Origin: Zetaproteobacteria bacterium
GTDB lineage: Bacteria > Pseudomonadota > Zetaproteobacteria > Mariprofundales > Mariprofundaceae
Length of the DNA: 39,064 nucleotides
Reading direction: 5' to 3'
Assembly: GCA_002746295.2 (NCBI GenBank)
Contig: NVWS02000115.1
Coordinates: 1-39,064 of the forward strand
Positions 9,517 to 17,988 of this stretch are shown here, in pieces. Position numbers and translations under genes: made by a program. Position 1 is the stretch's first letter. Every line of letters starts with the position of its first letter. The notes beneath the pieces were generated by a model. It was not told where the DNA came from and searched no databases. It was given only the letters and a program-made list of their open reading frames with translations.

Positions 9517-10329
9517 TCATTTTTCAAAAGAGCCAGAAATATCTTGCAGAAAAACCTCACCCGCCATGATGCGCTGGATATCACCTTGAACATCCAATAA
9601 AAGTGCGCCATCATCATCCAATGCAATGGCAACACCTTCGATGTATCTGTTGCCATTGAAAACACGAACTTTTTGTTGGGATGCAATATGATATTGCCAC
9701 CATCTGTGACGAATCGCTGCAAAACCTTGTTGAAGATATATATCATACCAACGATCAAGAGATGCCAAAATTTGCATGGCACATGTCGTACGAGAAATGG
9801 GCTGCATACAATGGGATTGAAGATCCGTGACGTGTTGTTGAATATCACTTGGCCACCCATTTTTTGGTTGTTTCAAGTTCACACCCAAACCAATGACCAC
9901 ACCATCAACATGTTTCTGCTGTGTGCGCATTTCAGTTAAAATACCTGACACTTTGGCACCATGTATCAACAAATCATTGGGCCATTTGATACGAATATCA
10001 GCACAATAGTTCGCCAAGGTTTGTTGTAATGCCACGGCTGTGACCAAGGAAAGTTGGGGGGGTTTTTCAGGCGGCAAATCGGGGCGGAAGATGATGCTTA
10101 TGGTCAGCGCATCTTCCACAGTATGCCAAACCCTTCCCAAACGCCCCCGACCTGCGGATTGTTGGTCTGCGATGATGACGGTACCACTTTGAACCTCTCC
10201 CTCAAGCTGACGCATCGCCTCTCGATTGGTGGAGTCTATATGTTTGAAATATTGTAACGTATGAAGGTGTTTGAGAGCCTGAAGAGATGCTTCAAGTTGG
10301 GCATGATATGATGTTTTAAGAATCATCAT
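9517..10329 (-). CDS. birA: Biotin--[acetyl-CoA-carboxylase] ligase, monofunctional
   Basis: This enzyme activates biotin as biotinyl-AMP and transfers it to the carboxyl carrier protein of acetyl-CoA carboxylase. The catalytic domain shows the biotin-binding QSAGRGRLGR loop and KWPNDLL with the conserved lysine, then GVGVNLK-like GLGVNLKQP and a small C-terminal beta domain. There is no N-terminal helix-turn-helix, unlike E. coli BirA, so it is not expected to repress biotin genes. The frame opens with GTG at 10338; ATGs at 10329 and 10326 are likelier starts, though none has a clear Shine-Dalgarno. It overlaps the 3' end of nadC. Confidence 0.92.
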   Translation of the reverse strand: MMILKTSYHAQLEASLQALKHLHTLQYFKHIDSTNREAMRQLEGEVQSGTVIIADQQSAGRGRLGRVWHTVEDALTISIIFRPDLPPEKPPQLSLVTAVALQQTLANYCADIRIKWPNDLLIHGAKVSGILTEMRTQQKHVDGVVIGLGVNLKQPKNGWPSDIQQHVTDLQSHCMQPISRTTCAMQILASLDRWYDIYLQQGFAAIRHRWWQYHIASQQKVRVFNGNRYIEGVAIALDDDGALLLDVQGDIQRIMAGEVFLQDISGSFEK

Positions 10330-11173
10330 TGGCGGCACTGTTCATGGGGATAGCTTGCACAAGCATGGACAAATCCAATGCGGTTGCGGAATGGGTGATG
10401 GCACCAATGGCAATACGATTGACACCTGTTTCAGCATACAAACGTGCATTATCTAAGGTAATATTTCCTGATGCCTCCAATAAAATGGAATCAGGGACAA
10501 GTTGACGGCATAGGCGGACTTGTTCGGGCGTCATATTATCCAAAAGAATGATGTCAGGACAGACCTGAACCGCTTCTTTGACTTCATCCTGAGTTTCACA
10601 CTCTACTTCAACCCACACATCACGATTGTATTGAAAACAAGCATGGATGGCATCGCTAATCGAACCACTACCCTCAATATGGTTTTCTTTGATGAGCATG
10701 CCGCTGGCTAAATCCATGCGGTGGTTGATACCACCACCATGAATAACAGCTTTTTTTTCAAGCAAGCGAAGGCCAGGTGTGGTTTTACGTGTATCGGCAA
10801 CCAAGCAGTTCGTTCCTATCAGACAATTAACAAAGTTATGCGTGGCAGTGGCAATGCCTGAAAGGTGTTGCATGAAATTTAAAGCTGTACGTTCGGCTGC
10901 TAGTAAGGAACGCATATTTCCTGTTAGTTCAACAAGCACATCACCGACTTGAATCGCATCCCCGTCTTTTTTTAACCATTGTTGTTGGATACTGCTATCA
11001 AGGGTGTGAAAGACTTGCTGTGCAAGCTCGCAACCTGAAAGCGTACCCTTGGCTTTGGCTGTAATGCGGGCAATACCACGTTGTAAAGGTAAAATAGTGG
11101 CTTGCGCGGTTAAATCTTCGTAGGCGGCATCTTCGAGCAATGCCAATGCAATAAGCTTATCAATATAGGACAT
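10316..11173 (-). CDS. nadC: Nicotinate-nucleotide pyrophosphorylase (quinolinate phosphoribosyltransferase)
   Basis: NadC converts quinolinate and PRPP to nicotinate mononucleotide, CO2 and PPi in de novo NAD synthesis. The ATG at 11173 gives 285 residues, the family's typical size. The frame is open further upstream into the preceding gene, but the extra segment lacks family similarity. Key motifs are DTRKTTPGLR at 127-136, HGGGINHRMDL at 145-155, KENH at 162-165, the acidic VEVE at 188-191, and LDNM at 211-214. The C-terminal phosphate-binding part runs from EASGNI to GAITHSA. The upstream membrane-protein gene stops 10 bp before, so the two are probably cotranscribed; nadA and nadB are not in the window. 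Confidence 0.95.
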   Translation of the reverse strand: MSYIDKLIALALLEDAAYEDLTAQATILPLQRGIARITAKAKGTLSGCELAQQVFHTLDSSIQQQWLKKDGDAIQVGDVLVELTGNMRSLLAAERTALNFMQHLSGIATATHNFVNCLIGTNCLVADTRKTTPGLRLLEKKAVIHGGGINHRMDLASGMLIKENHIEGSGSISDAIHACFQYNRDVWVEVECETQDEVKEAVQVCPDIILLDNMTPEQVRLCRQLVPDSILLEASGNITLDNARLYAETGVNRIAIGAITHSATALDLSMLVQAIPMNSAANDDS

Positions 11174-11183
11174 GCGGCGAAGC

Positions 11184-11852
11184 TTACAGTAGCCAAAGAA
11201 TCCAGCCCATAGCCAGTGTGGAAAGCGGAAGGTTCCAATACTTGGGGCATAGGGCGCGTAGTAAAGAAGCGGCCATGGCAGCAATAAGGGTTGCCATGAT
11301 CAATAGCTGCCAGTTCATGGGGTGGTAAAGGTGGATGCTCCAACTGCATAAAAATGTGGTGGAAACCAATAAACCAAGGTGCCCCAATAATGTTTGTTGG
11401 GGGTGAAACGGAAAACCCAAGGCTTTATTGGGAATACGGTCAAGCAAATCAGCCAAGGGAAAAGCAAGACAAATGGTGAGGGCCAGTGCAAAACCAAATT
11501 CAGGGATGGTTTGAAAAATAGCCAGTGCAATACTGATGCTGGCGATGAGAGATAGCATGGGCAGCGGGTAAGGCTTGCCCCAAATATATTGAATGCTTAG
11601 GCAAAAAGGCTTATTTTTGGCATAGATCCATATCACGACCCCGCATAAAGTCATGATGGGCAGCCAAATTGACCATGTAAGGGTATAAACTGGCCAGAGC
11701 AATACCCAAATACAAAGTAAGGAGGGAGTGGCTTGCCAAAGGATGTTCGGGGCAATGCCTCGGCGTAGCAACATGGATGAGATCCAAGTGACTTGTCCCA
11801 AACCGATGATAAAAAGAATATTGATGAATGTGTTGGCTGTAATATCAGGCAT
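11184..11852 (-). CDS. Unassigned multi-pass membrane protein
   Basis: The 222-residue protein is almost entirely hydrophobic, with about seven predicted membrane helices. The only strikingly polar stretch is near residues 130-155, containing PLADLLDRIPNKALG followed by HPQQTLLGHLG. That polar loop between helices loosely recalls CTP-transferase/polyprenol-kinase membrane enzymes, which carry an Asp-rich loop and a Lys-Ser or His-rich segment, but the similarity is too weak to assign. It sits between a DUF457 membrane hydrolase gene (28 bp upstream) and nadC (10 bp downstream) on the same strand. The start ATG has no strong Shine-Dalgarno. It is well supported as a gene by tight packing, but its function is unknown. 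Confidence 0.7.
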   Translation of the reverse strand: MPDITANTFINILFIIGLGQVTWISSMLLRRGIAPNILWQATPSLLCIWVLLWPVYTLTWSIWLPIMTLCGVVIWIYAKNKPFCLSIQYIWGKPYPLPMLSLIASISIALAIFQTIPEFGFALALTICLAFPLADLLDRIPNKALGFPFHPQQTLLGHLGLLVSTTFLCSWSIHLYHPMNWQLLIMATLIAAMAASLLRALCPKYWNLPLSTLAMGWILWLL

Positions 11853-11880
11853 GTGGCGACCATATCATGGATAAGTTGGG

Positions 11881-12522
11881 TTAAAAGCTGAATGAGCTTG
11901 GTTGCCAAGCATAGACTACCGCCGTGCTTAGGATGACATACAAGATGACATAGCCACGCCATTGTTTGGTCTTGAACAAGGTAAGGGCGCTGCCAAAGGA
12001 TTGTTTGAGCTTTCCGCCCAGCAAATCCACACTATAAAACTCATCCAATGCCAAGTGGAGAAGGTATCCACCACAGATAAAGGCTGCGGAGAGCCAAGAG
12101 AAATGCTCTGACCAGCTGAATCCATGCAGCCCGATAAAATACATTGCCATAGCAAACAAACCTGCTGCAGGCACAGAATGAAACAGACCACGATGTGAAG
12201 TGATGGATTTAATGATGTAAGACAGCATGAAATGGACAATGATAAAGGTAACCAACAGGCAGATTAATACGTTCAATGTAGAAAACTTAGGCATGCTATA
12301 AAAAGCGACGGCCAGCATGGCCGTGGTCGTCAGGCTTCGATAAAACCATTTGGCAGGTATGGAGTGATCCAAATCAATATCGGGCAACATGCCTGCCACA
12401 CTTCCCAAAATAAAAAGAATCACAGCTTGCTCATCACTCAAACCAATTTTTTGAATGCAAGCTGCTGTTGCAGCCATCGATCCCAGTGCTGCGACGGTCA
12501 TGTGGGTCTGAAAATTTGCCAT
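11881..12522 (-). CDS. DUF457 (YdjM-type) membrane-bound metal-dependent hydrolase
   Basis: This is a predicted inner-membrane protein of the YdjM/YfhO family (213 aa from the ATG at 12522, which has AGGA 8 nt upstream). Family metal-site motifs are visible: N-terminal THMTVAA, PDIDLDHS after the second helix, TSHRGLFHS mid-protein and LLHLALDEF near residue 150, giving the usual scattered His/Asp ligands between hydrophobic helices. In E. coli ydjM belongs to the SOS regulon, but no LexA box was recognised here. It is the first gene of the minus-strand run ending in birA and is divergent from the symporter gene. The substrate is unknown. Confidence 0.85.
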   Translation of the reverse strand: MANFQTHMTVAALGSMAATAACIQKIGLSDEQAVILFILGSVAGMLPDIDLDHSIPAKWFYRSLTTTAMLAVAFYSMPKFSTLNVLICLLVTFIIVHFMLSYIIKSITSHRGLFHSVPAAGLFAMAMYFIGLHGFSWSEHFSWLSAAFICGGYLLHLALDEFYSVDLLGGKLKQSFGSALTLFKTKQWRGYVILYVILSTAVVYAWQPSSFSF

Positions 12523-12616
12523 ATGGTATCCTAGAATAAGATGAGACGTAGAAAATGTGCGCATCTACGCCATGATGGGCAACTTGCACCTTCAAGCTGC
12601 GCATGATGTGATAAAC

Positions 12617-12646
12617 TTCACAACATTCAACTGTTTGAAATATAAA
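12617..12646 (+). promoter_or_regulatory. Possible promoter of the symporter gene
   Basis: TTCACA (12617-12622) and TATAAA (12641-12646) are separated by 18 nt and lie 25 bp before the chosen ATG. The match is moderate and nothing else in the 148-bp divergent gap scores better by eye. Confidence 0.35.
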
Positions 12647-12670
12647 AGATAGATGTCAAAGAGAGTTTTT

Positions 12671-13996
12671 ATGCCGAGTACAGAACAAATCAAGCCGCAG
12701 AAAAAGAAAATGCACATGACCACTAAAATCCTAATTTGGATGGTGGCTGGTTTGGTGGTGGGAAGTGTCATCAATACCTTTGCATCTGATATTGTATGGG
12801 TACAAGATTATTTGGTCAATGGCTTGTTTTTGGTGGTTGGCTCGATGTTTATTCATTTGTTAAAGATGTTGGTCGTACCACTGGTGACATTCTCACTGAT
12901 TTGTGGTGTATGTGGCATTGGCGATATTAACAAATTGGGGCGTGTCGGTGGTAAAGCCTTTGCTTTGTTTATGTTGACCACAGCTTTGGCAATCACGCTG
13001 GCGATTGCAGTGGCTTCATTGTTTGGACCTGGTGAAGGCTTTGAACTTGCTAGTGCCACCAGCAATAGTTTTAGTGCGCCAGTGAGTCCGCCACTCACGC
13101 AAGTCTTGATTGATTTGATTCCAAGTAATCCGATTGAAGCCTATGCCACGGGCAATATGTTACAAATCATCTTTTTTACCATTTTATTTGCGGTGTGTGT
13201 GTTGATGGTGGGTGATGTGGGCAAACCCATTGCTGATGCAGCGGAGCGTTTGAATGCAGTCATGATGGAAGTGGTCAATGTGGTCATGCACTTAGCCCCG
13301 ATTGGCGTGTTTGCCTTGATGGCCAAAACTTTTTCATTGCAAGGCATTGGCATGATTATTCCGATGTTGAGTTATTTTGGTGTGTTGGTGTTTGTTTTGC
13401 TTTTGCATGTGACAGGCACCTTGATGATTCTCTTGAAAGTATTGGGGCGGGTGAACCCTCTGACTTTCTTGAAAAAAATGCGCACCACGCAGATTTTTGC
13501 ATTCAGTACATCCAGCTCCAATGCGACCATCCCCGTCACCTTACAAACAGCGGAAAAACGCTTGGGTGTCGATAACTCGACTGCCTCATTCATTGTGCCT
13601 TTTGGTGCGACCATCAATATGGATGGCACAGCCATGATGCAAGGCGTGGCCACGGTGTTTATTGCCAATGTGTATGGCATTGATTTGGGTTTAAGTGGTT
13701 ATTTAACCGTCATTGGCATGTCCGTCTTGGCATCCATTGGTACAGCGGGCGTACCTGGTGTGGGCTTGATTATGTTGGCGATGGTATTCAATCAAGTGGG
13801 TTTACCTGTGGAGGGTATTGCTTTGATTATGGGTGTGGATCGTTTGTTGGATATGATTCGTACAGCCGTGAATGTGACGGGTGATGCAGCGATCACCACC
13901 ATTGTCGCACGCAGTGAAGATAGTATTGATATGGATGTGTTTGAAGATCCTGATGCGGGTCGTGTTCAAGATGTGCATATACCAAAGAAAACATGA
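12671..13996 (+). CDS. Dicarboxylate/amino acid:cation symporter (DAACS family)
   Basis: This is a predicted inner-membrane Na+- or H+-coupled carrier for C4-dicarboxylates or acidic amino acids (441 aa from the ATG at 12671, with GAGAG 5 nt upstream; an in-frame ATG at 12653 lacks a ribosome site). About eight membrane helices and two re-entrant loops are expected. The diagnostic serine-rich loop STSSSNATIPVT lies near residues 275-290, with GATINMDGTA near 310 (NMDGT is the cation-site motif), and a C-terminal DRLLDMIRTAVNVTGD binds substrate in the family. Glutamate, aspartate, succinate and malate are all possible. It is monocistronic, followed by tRNA-Ala. Confidence 0.9.
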   Translation: MPSTEQIKPQKKKMHMTTKILIWMVAGLVVGSVINTFASDIVWVQDYLVNGLFLVVGSMFIHLLKMLVVPLVTFSLICGVCGIGDINKLGRVGGKAFALFMLTTALAITLAIAVASLFGPGEGFELASATSNSFSAPVSPPLTQVLIDLIPSNPIEAYATGNMLQIIFFTILFAVCVLMVGDVGKPIADAAERLNAVMMEVVNVVMHLAPIGVFALMAKTFSLQGIGMIIPMLSYFGVLVFVLLLHVTGTLMILLKVLGRVNPLTFLKKMRTTQIFAFSTSSSNATIPVTLQTAEKRLGVDNSTASFIVPFGATINMDGTAMMQGVATVFIANVYGIDLGLSGYLTVIGMSVLASIGTAGVPGVGLIMLAMVFNQVGLPVEGIALIMGVDRLLDMIRTAVNVTGDAAITTIVARSEDSIDMDVFEDPDAGRVQDVHIPKKT

Positions 13997-14046
13997 TTTT
14001 TTTCAATGAAAAAGATGTGTAATTTTTATTGGTAGATTTAAAACTG

Positions 14047-14075
14047 TTGACTATTGATGAGGTGTTTTCAATAGT
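14047..14075 (+). promoter_or_regulatory. Promoter of tRNA-Ala
   Basis: TTGACT (14047-14052), a 17-nt spacer and AATAGT (14070-14075) are followed directly by the GC-rich discriminator TCGCGC, a hallmark of stringently controlled stable-RNA promoters. The start site would lie about 40 nt before the mature tRNA. Confidence 0.55.
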
Positions 14076-14122
14076 TCGCGCACTTTGAAATGAAATCTGT
14101 TTGAAAAGACTTTATATCAAAG

Positions 14123-14198
14123 GGGGCCTTAGCTCAGCTGGGAGAGCGCAACGCTGGCAGCGTTGAGGTCAACGGTTCGATCCCGTTAGGCTCCACCA
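14123..14198 (+). tRNA. tRNA-Ala (anticodon GGC)
   Basis: The 76-nt cloverleaf is complete. The acceptor stem GGGGCCT pairs with AGGCTCC and includes the G3-U70 pair that marks tRNA-Ala. A D arm and an anticodon stem CAACG/CGTTG follow, with loop CTGGCAG giving anticodon GGC. The T arm contains GGTTCGATCC, and the 3' CCA is encoded. It is a single gene, not part of an rRNA operon, with its own promoter and terminator. Confidence 0.98.
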
Positions 14199-14225
14199 AA
14201 CTCTATATCATGAAGTAGAAATAAG

Positions 14226-14261
14226 ACCCGTAAGCCCAGTGTTTGCGGGTTTTTTGTTTTT
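14226..14261 (+). terminator. Rho-independent terminator of tRNA-Ala
   Basis: ACCCGTAA (14226-14233) pairs with TTGCGGGT (14243-14250) over 8 bp with one G-U pair. The loop is 9 nt, and TTTTTGTTTTT follows. It begins 28 nt after the tRNA end. Confidence 0.9.
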
Positions 14262-14334
14262 ATAGCTCGCTTCAACCTTGCAAGTCAGCCAGTCTTTTGG
14301 GTTTTATGGCTGTTGTCAAAGGAGTTTCCTCCCC

Positions 14335-17300
14335 ATGTTGTTAAAATATAAAAATCACTTTGTTTTATTGATTTTATTGATTGCAAGTCTGGATATACTG
14401 GCTTGGTGGGGCAGTCATGATGTGCTCTTAGCATGGCTGCCTTGGTTCAAAGGTATGACATTCAATACGGCTTTGGGCTTTGTTTGTTTATCTCTGGCTA
14501 TTTTATTGTTTCAATGCGATACAAGATTTTCTAAGTATATGGCACGGGCACTGTTCCTTGTATTGGGCATGTTTGCTTGTTTGTCTTTGGTACAAGATGT
14601 GTTCCAAGTGAATCTTGGTTTGGATCAATGGTGGCTGCCTTTGCCTCACGAAAACAATCAAATTTATGCAGGTCGTATGTCACCGCTGACGGCGATGGCA
14701 TTTATGGTTTCTTGTATGATGTTGGTGATTCTCATTCAATGTCAACATTTCAAATATGCGAGCATTATCAGTCACACATTGATTTTATCGTTGATTTTAC
14801 TGGTGTTACAGGGGATAACCCTGCATTTTTTTCATGTGCATGCGGATCATACTTGGTCGCATTTAGCCTCGATGTCACCCATGACATCTTTTTCCTTTTT
14901 CCTCGTGATGTTGGTGGGATTGGCTCTTTTTCAACAATGTAACCCTAAAACTTCAGTGCTGTTATATTCTGGACTTCATTTGATGTATCGTCTTTCATAC
15001 CCTCAAAAATTCACCTTGATTAGTTTGGTGATGCTGATTCCATTGTTTGTATTTATGGGCATGAAATGGCAAGCCTTGAATGCTTCCATTGAGCATGGCG
15101 AAATGGAGCTTAGAGGCATTCAGCATATTCAACAAACCAGTGAATTGGTGCTGGCGATTGCTGAGCATCGTGGCATGAGTCATGCGCACTTTTCAAATGC
15201 TACCTTATTTCAGCAGCAACTCATTGAAAAAAACATACAAATTGATGAGATTCTGGCTCGCAACAATATCATGGATAAGCTCAATCAAGGTTATATTTCC
15301 ATCCCAAAAGATTGGCATCTTGTTTTGGAAATGTGGCATGCCATCAAAGGGAAGAACCTTTATGCAGAGCAATCTTGGCTGTTACACACGAAGATGACGG
15401 AGATTCTTAACGATCACCTTCGTTCCATTGGGAGAGAATCCCTATTGAGTTATGATCGTGTGCCTTTACTTCATGACTTGGTGTCATTCCAATTGATGAT
15501 ATTACCAGAGTTGGTGGAAGATTTAGGGCAAATACGCGGGCAAGGTGCGCGCATGCTTGCGCACCCTCTGATACAACAAGAGGATCTGTTGAAGGTTGAA
15601 AACTTAAAGCATCAAGGACGTTTTCTCTTACATGAAAGTGAAGAGATTTTATCGTATGTTTGGCATCATGAACAGGTTCCACAACTCAATGTTGCCTACC
15701 AAATATTTCGTCAAAAGACAGAAGCATTTCTTACTCAGCATATCCAAAATCCTTTACCTGCAATAAAAGGAAGTGCCGAAACTTACTTTCAACAAGGTAC
15801 GGCTGCGATTCGGGCTGTGACGGATTTTAATCAAGTCAGCATGGCATATGTACAACAGCAGTTATCACAACGAACAGCCGATAGTCTTACGGTAAAATAT
15901 TTGGTTGGGCTAACAGCGCTATGGGTTATGTTGGTGATTTTGTATTTGTTTTTTTCTTTTTATCAATCGGTCATGTTGACCATTCAATTGCTGCATGATG
16001 CAGCCATACGCATGCGTAACGGCGAATCCAATATTTTGAGTAAATCTCCTACGCACGATGAATTGGGGCAGGTGGTCGAATCCTTTAACAGTATTGGTTA
16101 TGAGTTGTTACAAATGAGTACGCGCATGCATGCTGTGGTTGAGTGTGCGGTGGATGGCATTGTCACGATTCGATCATCGGGTGAAATCTATCATATCAAC
16201 CCAGCAGCTGAGAAAATTTTTGCGTACCAACATGGGGAAGTTTTAGGGCGAAATATTACCATGTTGATGCCTGAATCTTTTCGTAAAAGGCATCAAGATG
16301 GTTTGAAACGTTATTTGGAAACGGGAGAACAACATCTTCTTGGGTGTAGCTTTGAAGTAGAAGGTTTACGGAAAAATAAAGAAAATTTTCCATTGACCAT
16401 CAGTATCAATGAGATGCATGTGGGTGCTGAGCGCATGTTTGTTGCCATGATGCGGGACATCAGTGATTTTAAAAAAATGGAACAGCAATTTATCCAAGCT
16501 GAAAAAATGGAAGCGATGGGTGAACTTGTGGGGGGCGTGGCGCACCACTTTAACAATATGCTAGCAGCGATTACAGGAAAGGCATATCTCGCCAAACACC
16601 GTATTGCCAATAAACCCAAGTGGGCATATCAACAGCTTGAATCCATTGAAATGATTGTTGAACAAGCGGCAAGCATGATTCAACAGTTGTTGGTATTCTC
16701 CAAAAAGGACTTTTTAAAAAAGAAAGTCAATGTGTCACTCAATAAAGTGATTCATGAAGCTTATAGCACCAGTCGGGTGGGGTTGCCTGAAGATATTCAT
16801 ATGTTTTTGGATTTACCCAATGATGATGTGGTGGTGTATGCTGATCGCGAACAACTTGGTCAAGTGGTTTTGCACCTGCTCAACAATGCTTCGGATGCGG
16901 TGGCTGAACGTGTTGAAAAAAATATCCACCTATCATTAAGCTTGGCAGATTTGGATGTAGATTTTTATCAACGGCATGATGCCTTGTTGAAGCAAGCTAA
17001 ATATGTTTGTTTGACCGTGGAAGATACAGGACATGGCATGGATGAATCGGTACAAGCACGTATCTTTGATCCCTTTTATAGCACCAAAGAAGTGGGTAAA
17101 GGTACTGGGTTGGGGCTTTCATCGGTGCTTGGTAGTGTGCAATCGCATGGTGGTGTGATTGAAGTGGTGAGTACGCCCAATGTTGGCACATATTTTTATA
17201 TATATTTACCTATGGTTCAGTTGGCCACATCCCGTTTGAAGCCTGCTCCCATGAGTCAAAGCACCTCAATGACCCAGCAAGGTATGTTGTTGGTTGTGGA

Positions 17301-17643
17301 TGATGAACCTTTGGTGGTGGAGTCACGACAAGAGGTGCTTGAGGCTTTCGGTTATCAAGTGGTCACGGCAGAAGATGGTCAACAAGGCTTAAAGGTGTTT
17401 GAACAGTATCGTGATGAGATTGTGGCGGTGGTGACTGATGTGGTGATGCCCAATATGGATGGTGTTCAAATGATGCATGCTATACGGCAGTGTGCGCCAA
17501 CTTTACCTGCTGTTTTTATTACAGGTTATGATCTGAGCTGTGTAAAACTTTCAAATGAAACACGTGAATATAGTCGGGTTTTATCCAAACCTGTAAAAAT
17601 TGCAGTATTATCTGAAATCATTCAGACATTATTGGAGGCATAA
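14335..17643 (+). CDS. Hybrid sensor histidine kinase with PAS and receiver domains
   Basis: This is a large membrane sensor (1102 aa from the ATG at 14335, which has AAAGGAG 10 nt upstream; a TTG at 14278 opens the frame earlier). Residues about 1-250 hold some seven membrane helices. A long helical sensory segment with EHRG and IRGQG motifs, resembling NIT-type nitrate/nitrite sensing domains (inference), runs to about 520. A membrane helix (about 522-543), HAMP (545-590) and PAS (593-715) follow. The H-box GGVAHHFNNM has the phospho-histidine at 737 or 738. The ATPase domain has NNASD, DTGHG at 897-901 and GKGTGLGLSS. A C-terminal receiver (about 983-1098) has the acceptor D1035 and a late KP lysine. 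No cognate DNA-binding regulator is adjacent. yajD follows after 4 bp. Confidence 0.93.
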   Translation: MLLKYKNHFVLLILLIASLDILAWWGSHDVLLAWLPWFKGMTFNTALGFVCLSLAILLFQCDTRFSKYMARALFLVLGMFACLSLVQDVFQVNLGLDQWWLPLPHENNQIYAGRMSPLTAMAFMVSCMMLVILIQCQHFKYASIISHTLILSLILLVLQGITLHFFHVHADHTWSHLASMSPMTSFSFFLVMLVGLALFQQCNPKTSVLLYSGLHLMYRLSYPQKFTLISLVMLIPLFVFMGMKWQALNASIEHGEMELRGIQHIQQTSELVLAIAEHRGMSHAHFSNATLFQQQLIEKNIQIDEILARNNIMDKLNQGYISIPKDWHLVLEMWHAIKGKNLYAEQSWLLHTKMTEILNDHLRSIGRESLLSYDRVPLLHDLVSFQLMILPELVEDLGQIRGQGARMLAHPLIQQEDLLKVENLKHQGRFLLHESEEILSYVWHHEQVPQLNVAYQIFRQKTEAFLTQHIQNPLPAIKGSAETYFQQGTAAIRAVTDFNQVSMAYVQQQLSQRTADSLTVKYLVGLTALWVMLVILYLFFSFYQSVMLTIQLLHDAAIRMRNGESNILSKSPTHDELGQVVESFNSIGYELLQMSTRMHAVVECAVDGIVTIRSSGEIYHINPAAEKIFAYQHGEVLGRNITMLMPESFRKRHQDGLKRYLETGEQHLLGCSFEVEGLRKNKENFPLTISINEMHVGAERMFVAMMRDISDFKKMEQQFIQAEKMEAMGELVGGVAHHFNNMLAAITGKAYLAKHRIANKPKWAYQQLESIEMIVEQAASMIQQLLVFSKKDFLKKKVNVSLNKVIHEAYSTSRVGLPEDIHMFLDLPNDDVVVYADREQLGQVVLHLLNNASDAVAERVEKNIHLSLSLADLDVDFYQRHDALLKQAKYVCLTVEDTGHGMDESVQARIFDPFYSTKEVGKGTGLGLSSVLGSVQSHGGVIEVVSTPNVGTYFYIYLPMVQLATSRLKPAPMSQSTSMTQQGMLLVVDDEPLVVESRQEVLEAFGYQVVTAEDGQQGLKVFEQYRDEIVAVVTDVVMPNMDGVQMMHAIRQCAPTLPAVFITGYDLSCVKLSNETREYSRVLSKPVKIAVLSEIIQTLLEA

Positions 17644-17647
17644 TATT

Positions 17648-17983
17648 ATGGCAGTCAATCATTCCAATGCGAACAATGGCACATATCGAGAAAAAGCATT
17701 AAAAATGTACCCTTGGGTGTGTGGGCGTTGCGCCCGTGATTTTCAGGGTAAAGATTTGAAAATGCTGACCGTACATCATCGCGATCACAATCATAGCAAC
17801 AACCCTGCGGATGGTAGTAACTGGGAGTTATTGTGCGTCTATTGCCATGATAATGAGCATCAAAAATATCTTGAAGCGGATGCCCAAGGTGATATTGAGC
17901 ATGAAGAACCCCAAGCAGGCACCTACAATGCCTTTGCTGGTTTGGCAGCACTACTTGAAAAGAAAGATGACAATGATGGGTGA
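17648..17983 (+). CDS. yajD: YajD-family HNH nuclease
   Basis: This small HNH-fold protein (111 aa) closely resembles E. coli YajD along its length, sharing YREKALK-YPWVCGRC, LTVHH-DH-H-NNP, DGSNWELLC-YCHD and EH-KY segments. Two CxxC pairs (CGRC and CVYC) likely bind structural zinc, and the HH plus N and H residues form the HNH site. The biological role of YajD is not established. The ATG at 17648 has GGAGG with a 9-nt spacer; it starts 4 bp after the kinase stop and is followed immediately by an ABC ATPase gene, so it is part of the same transcript. Confidence 0.92.
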   Translation: MAVNHSNANNGTYREKALKMYPWVCGRCARDFQGKDLKMLTVHHRDHNHSNNPADGSNWELLCVYCHDNEHQKYLEADAQGDIEHEEPQAGTYNAFAGLAALLEKKDDNDG

Positions 17984-17988
17984 AATCA

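Noticed and set aside
9447-9860. Open frame of 137 codons within birA on the same strand
   Set aside because: It is a shadow of birA in another frame, without a ribosome site or recognisable protein.
11174-11284. Longer nadC frame starting at 11284
   Set aside because: The extra 37 residues overlap the upstream membrane-protein gene and have no family similarity.
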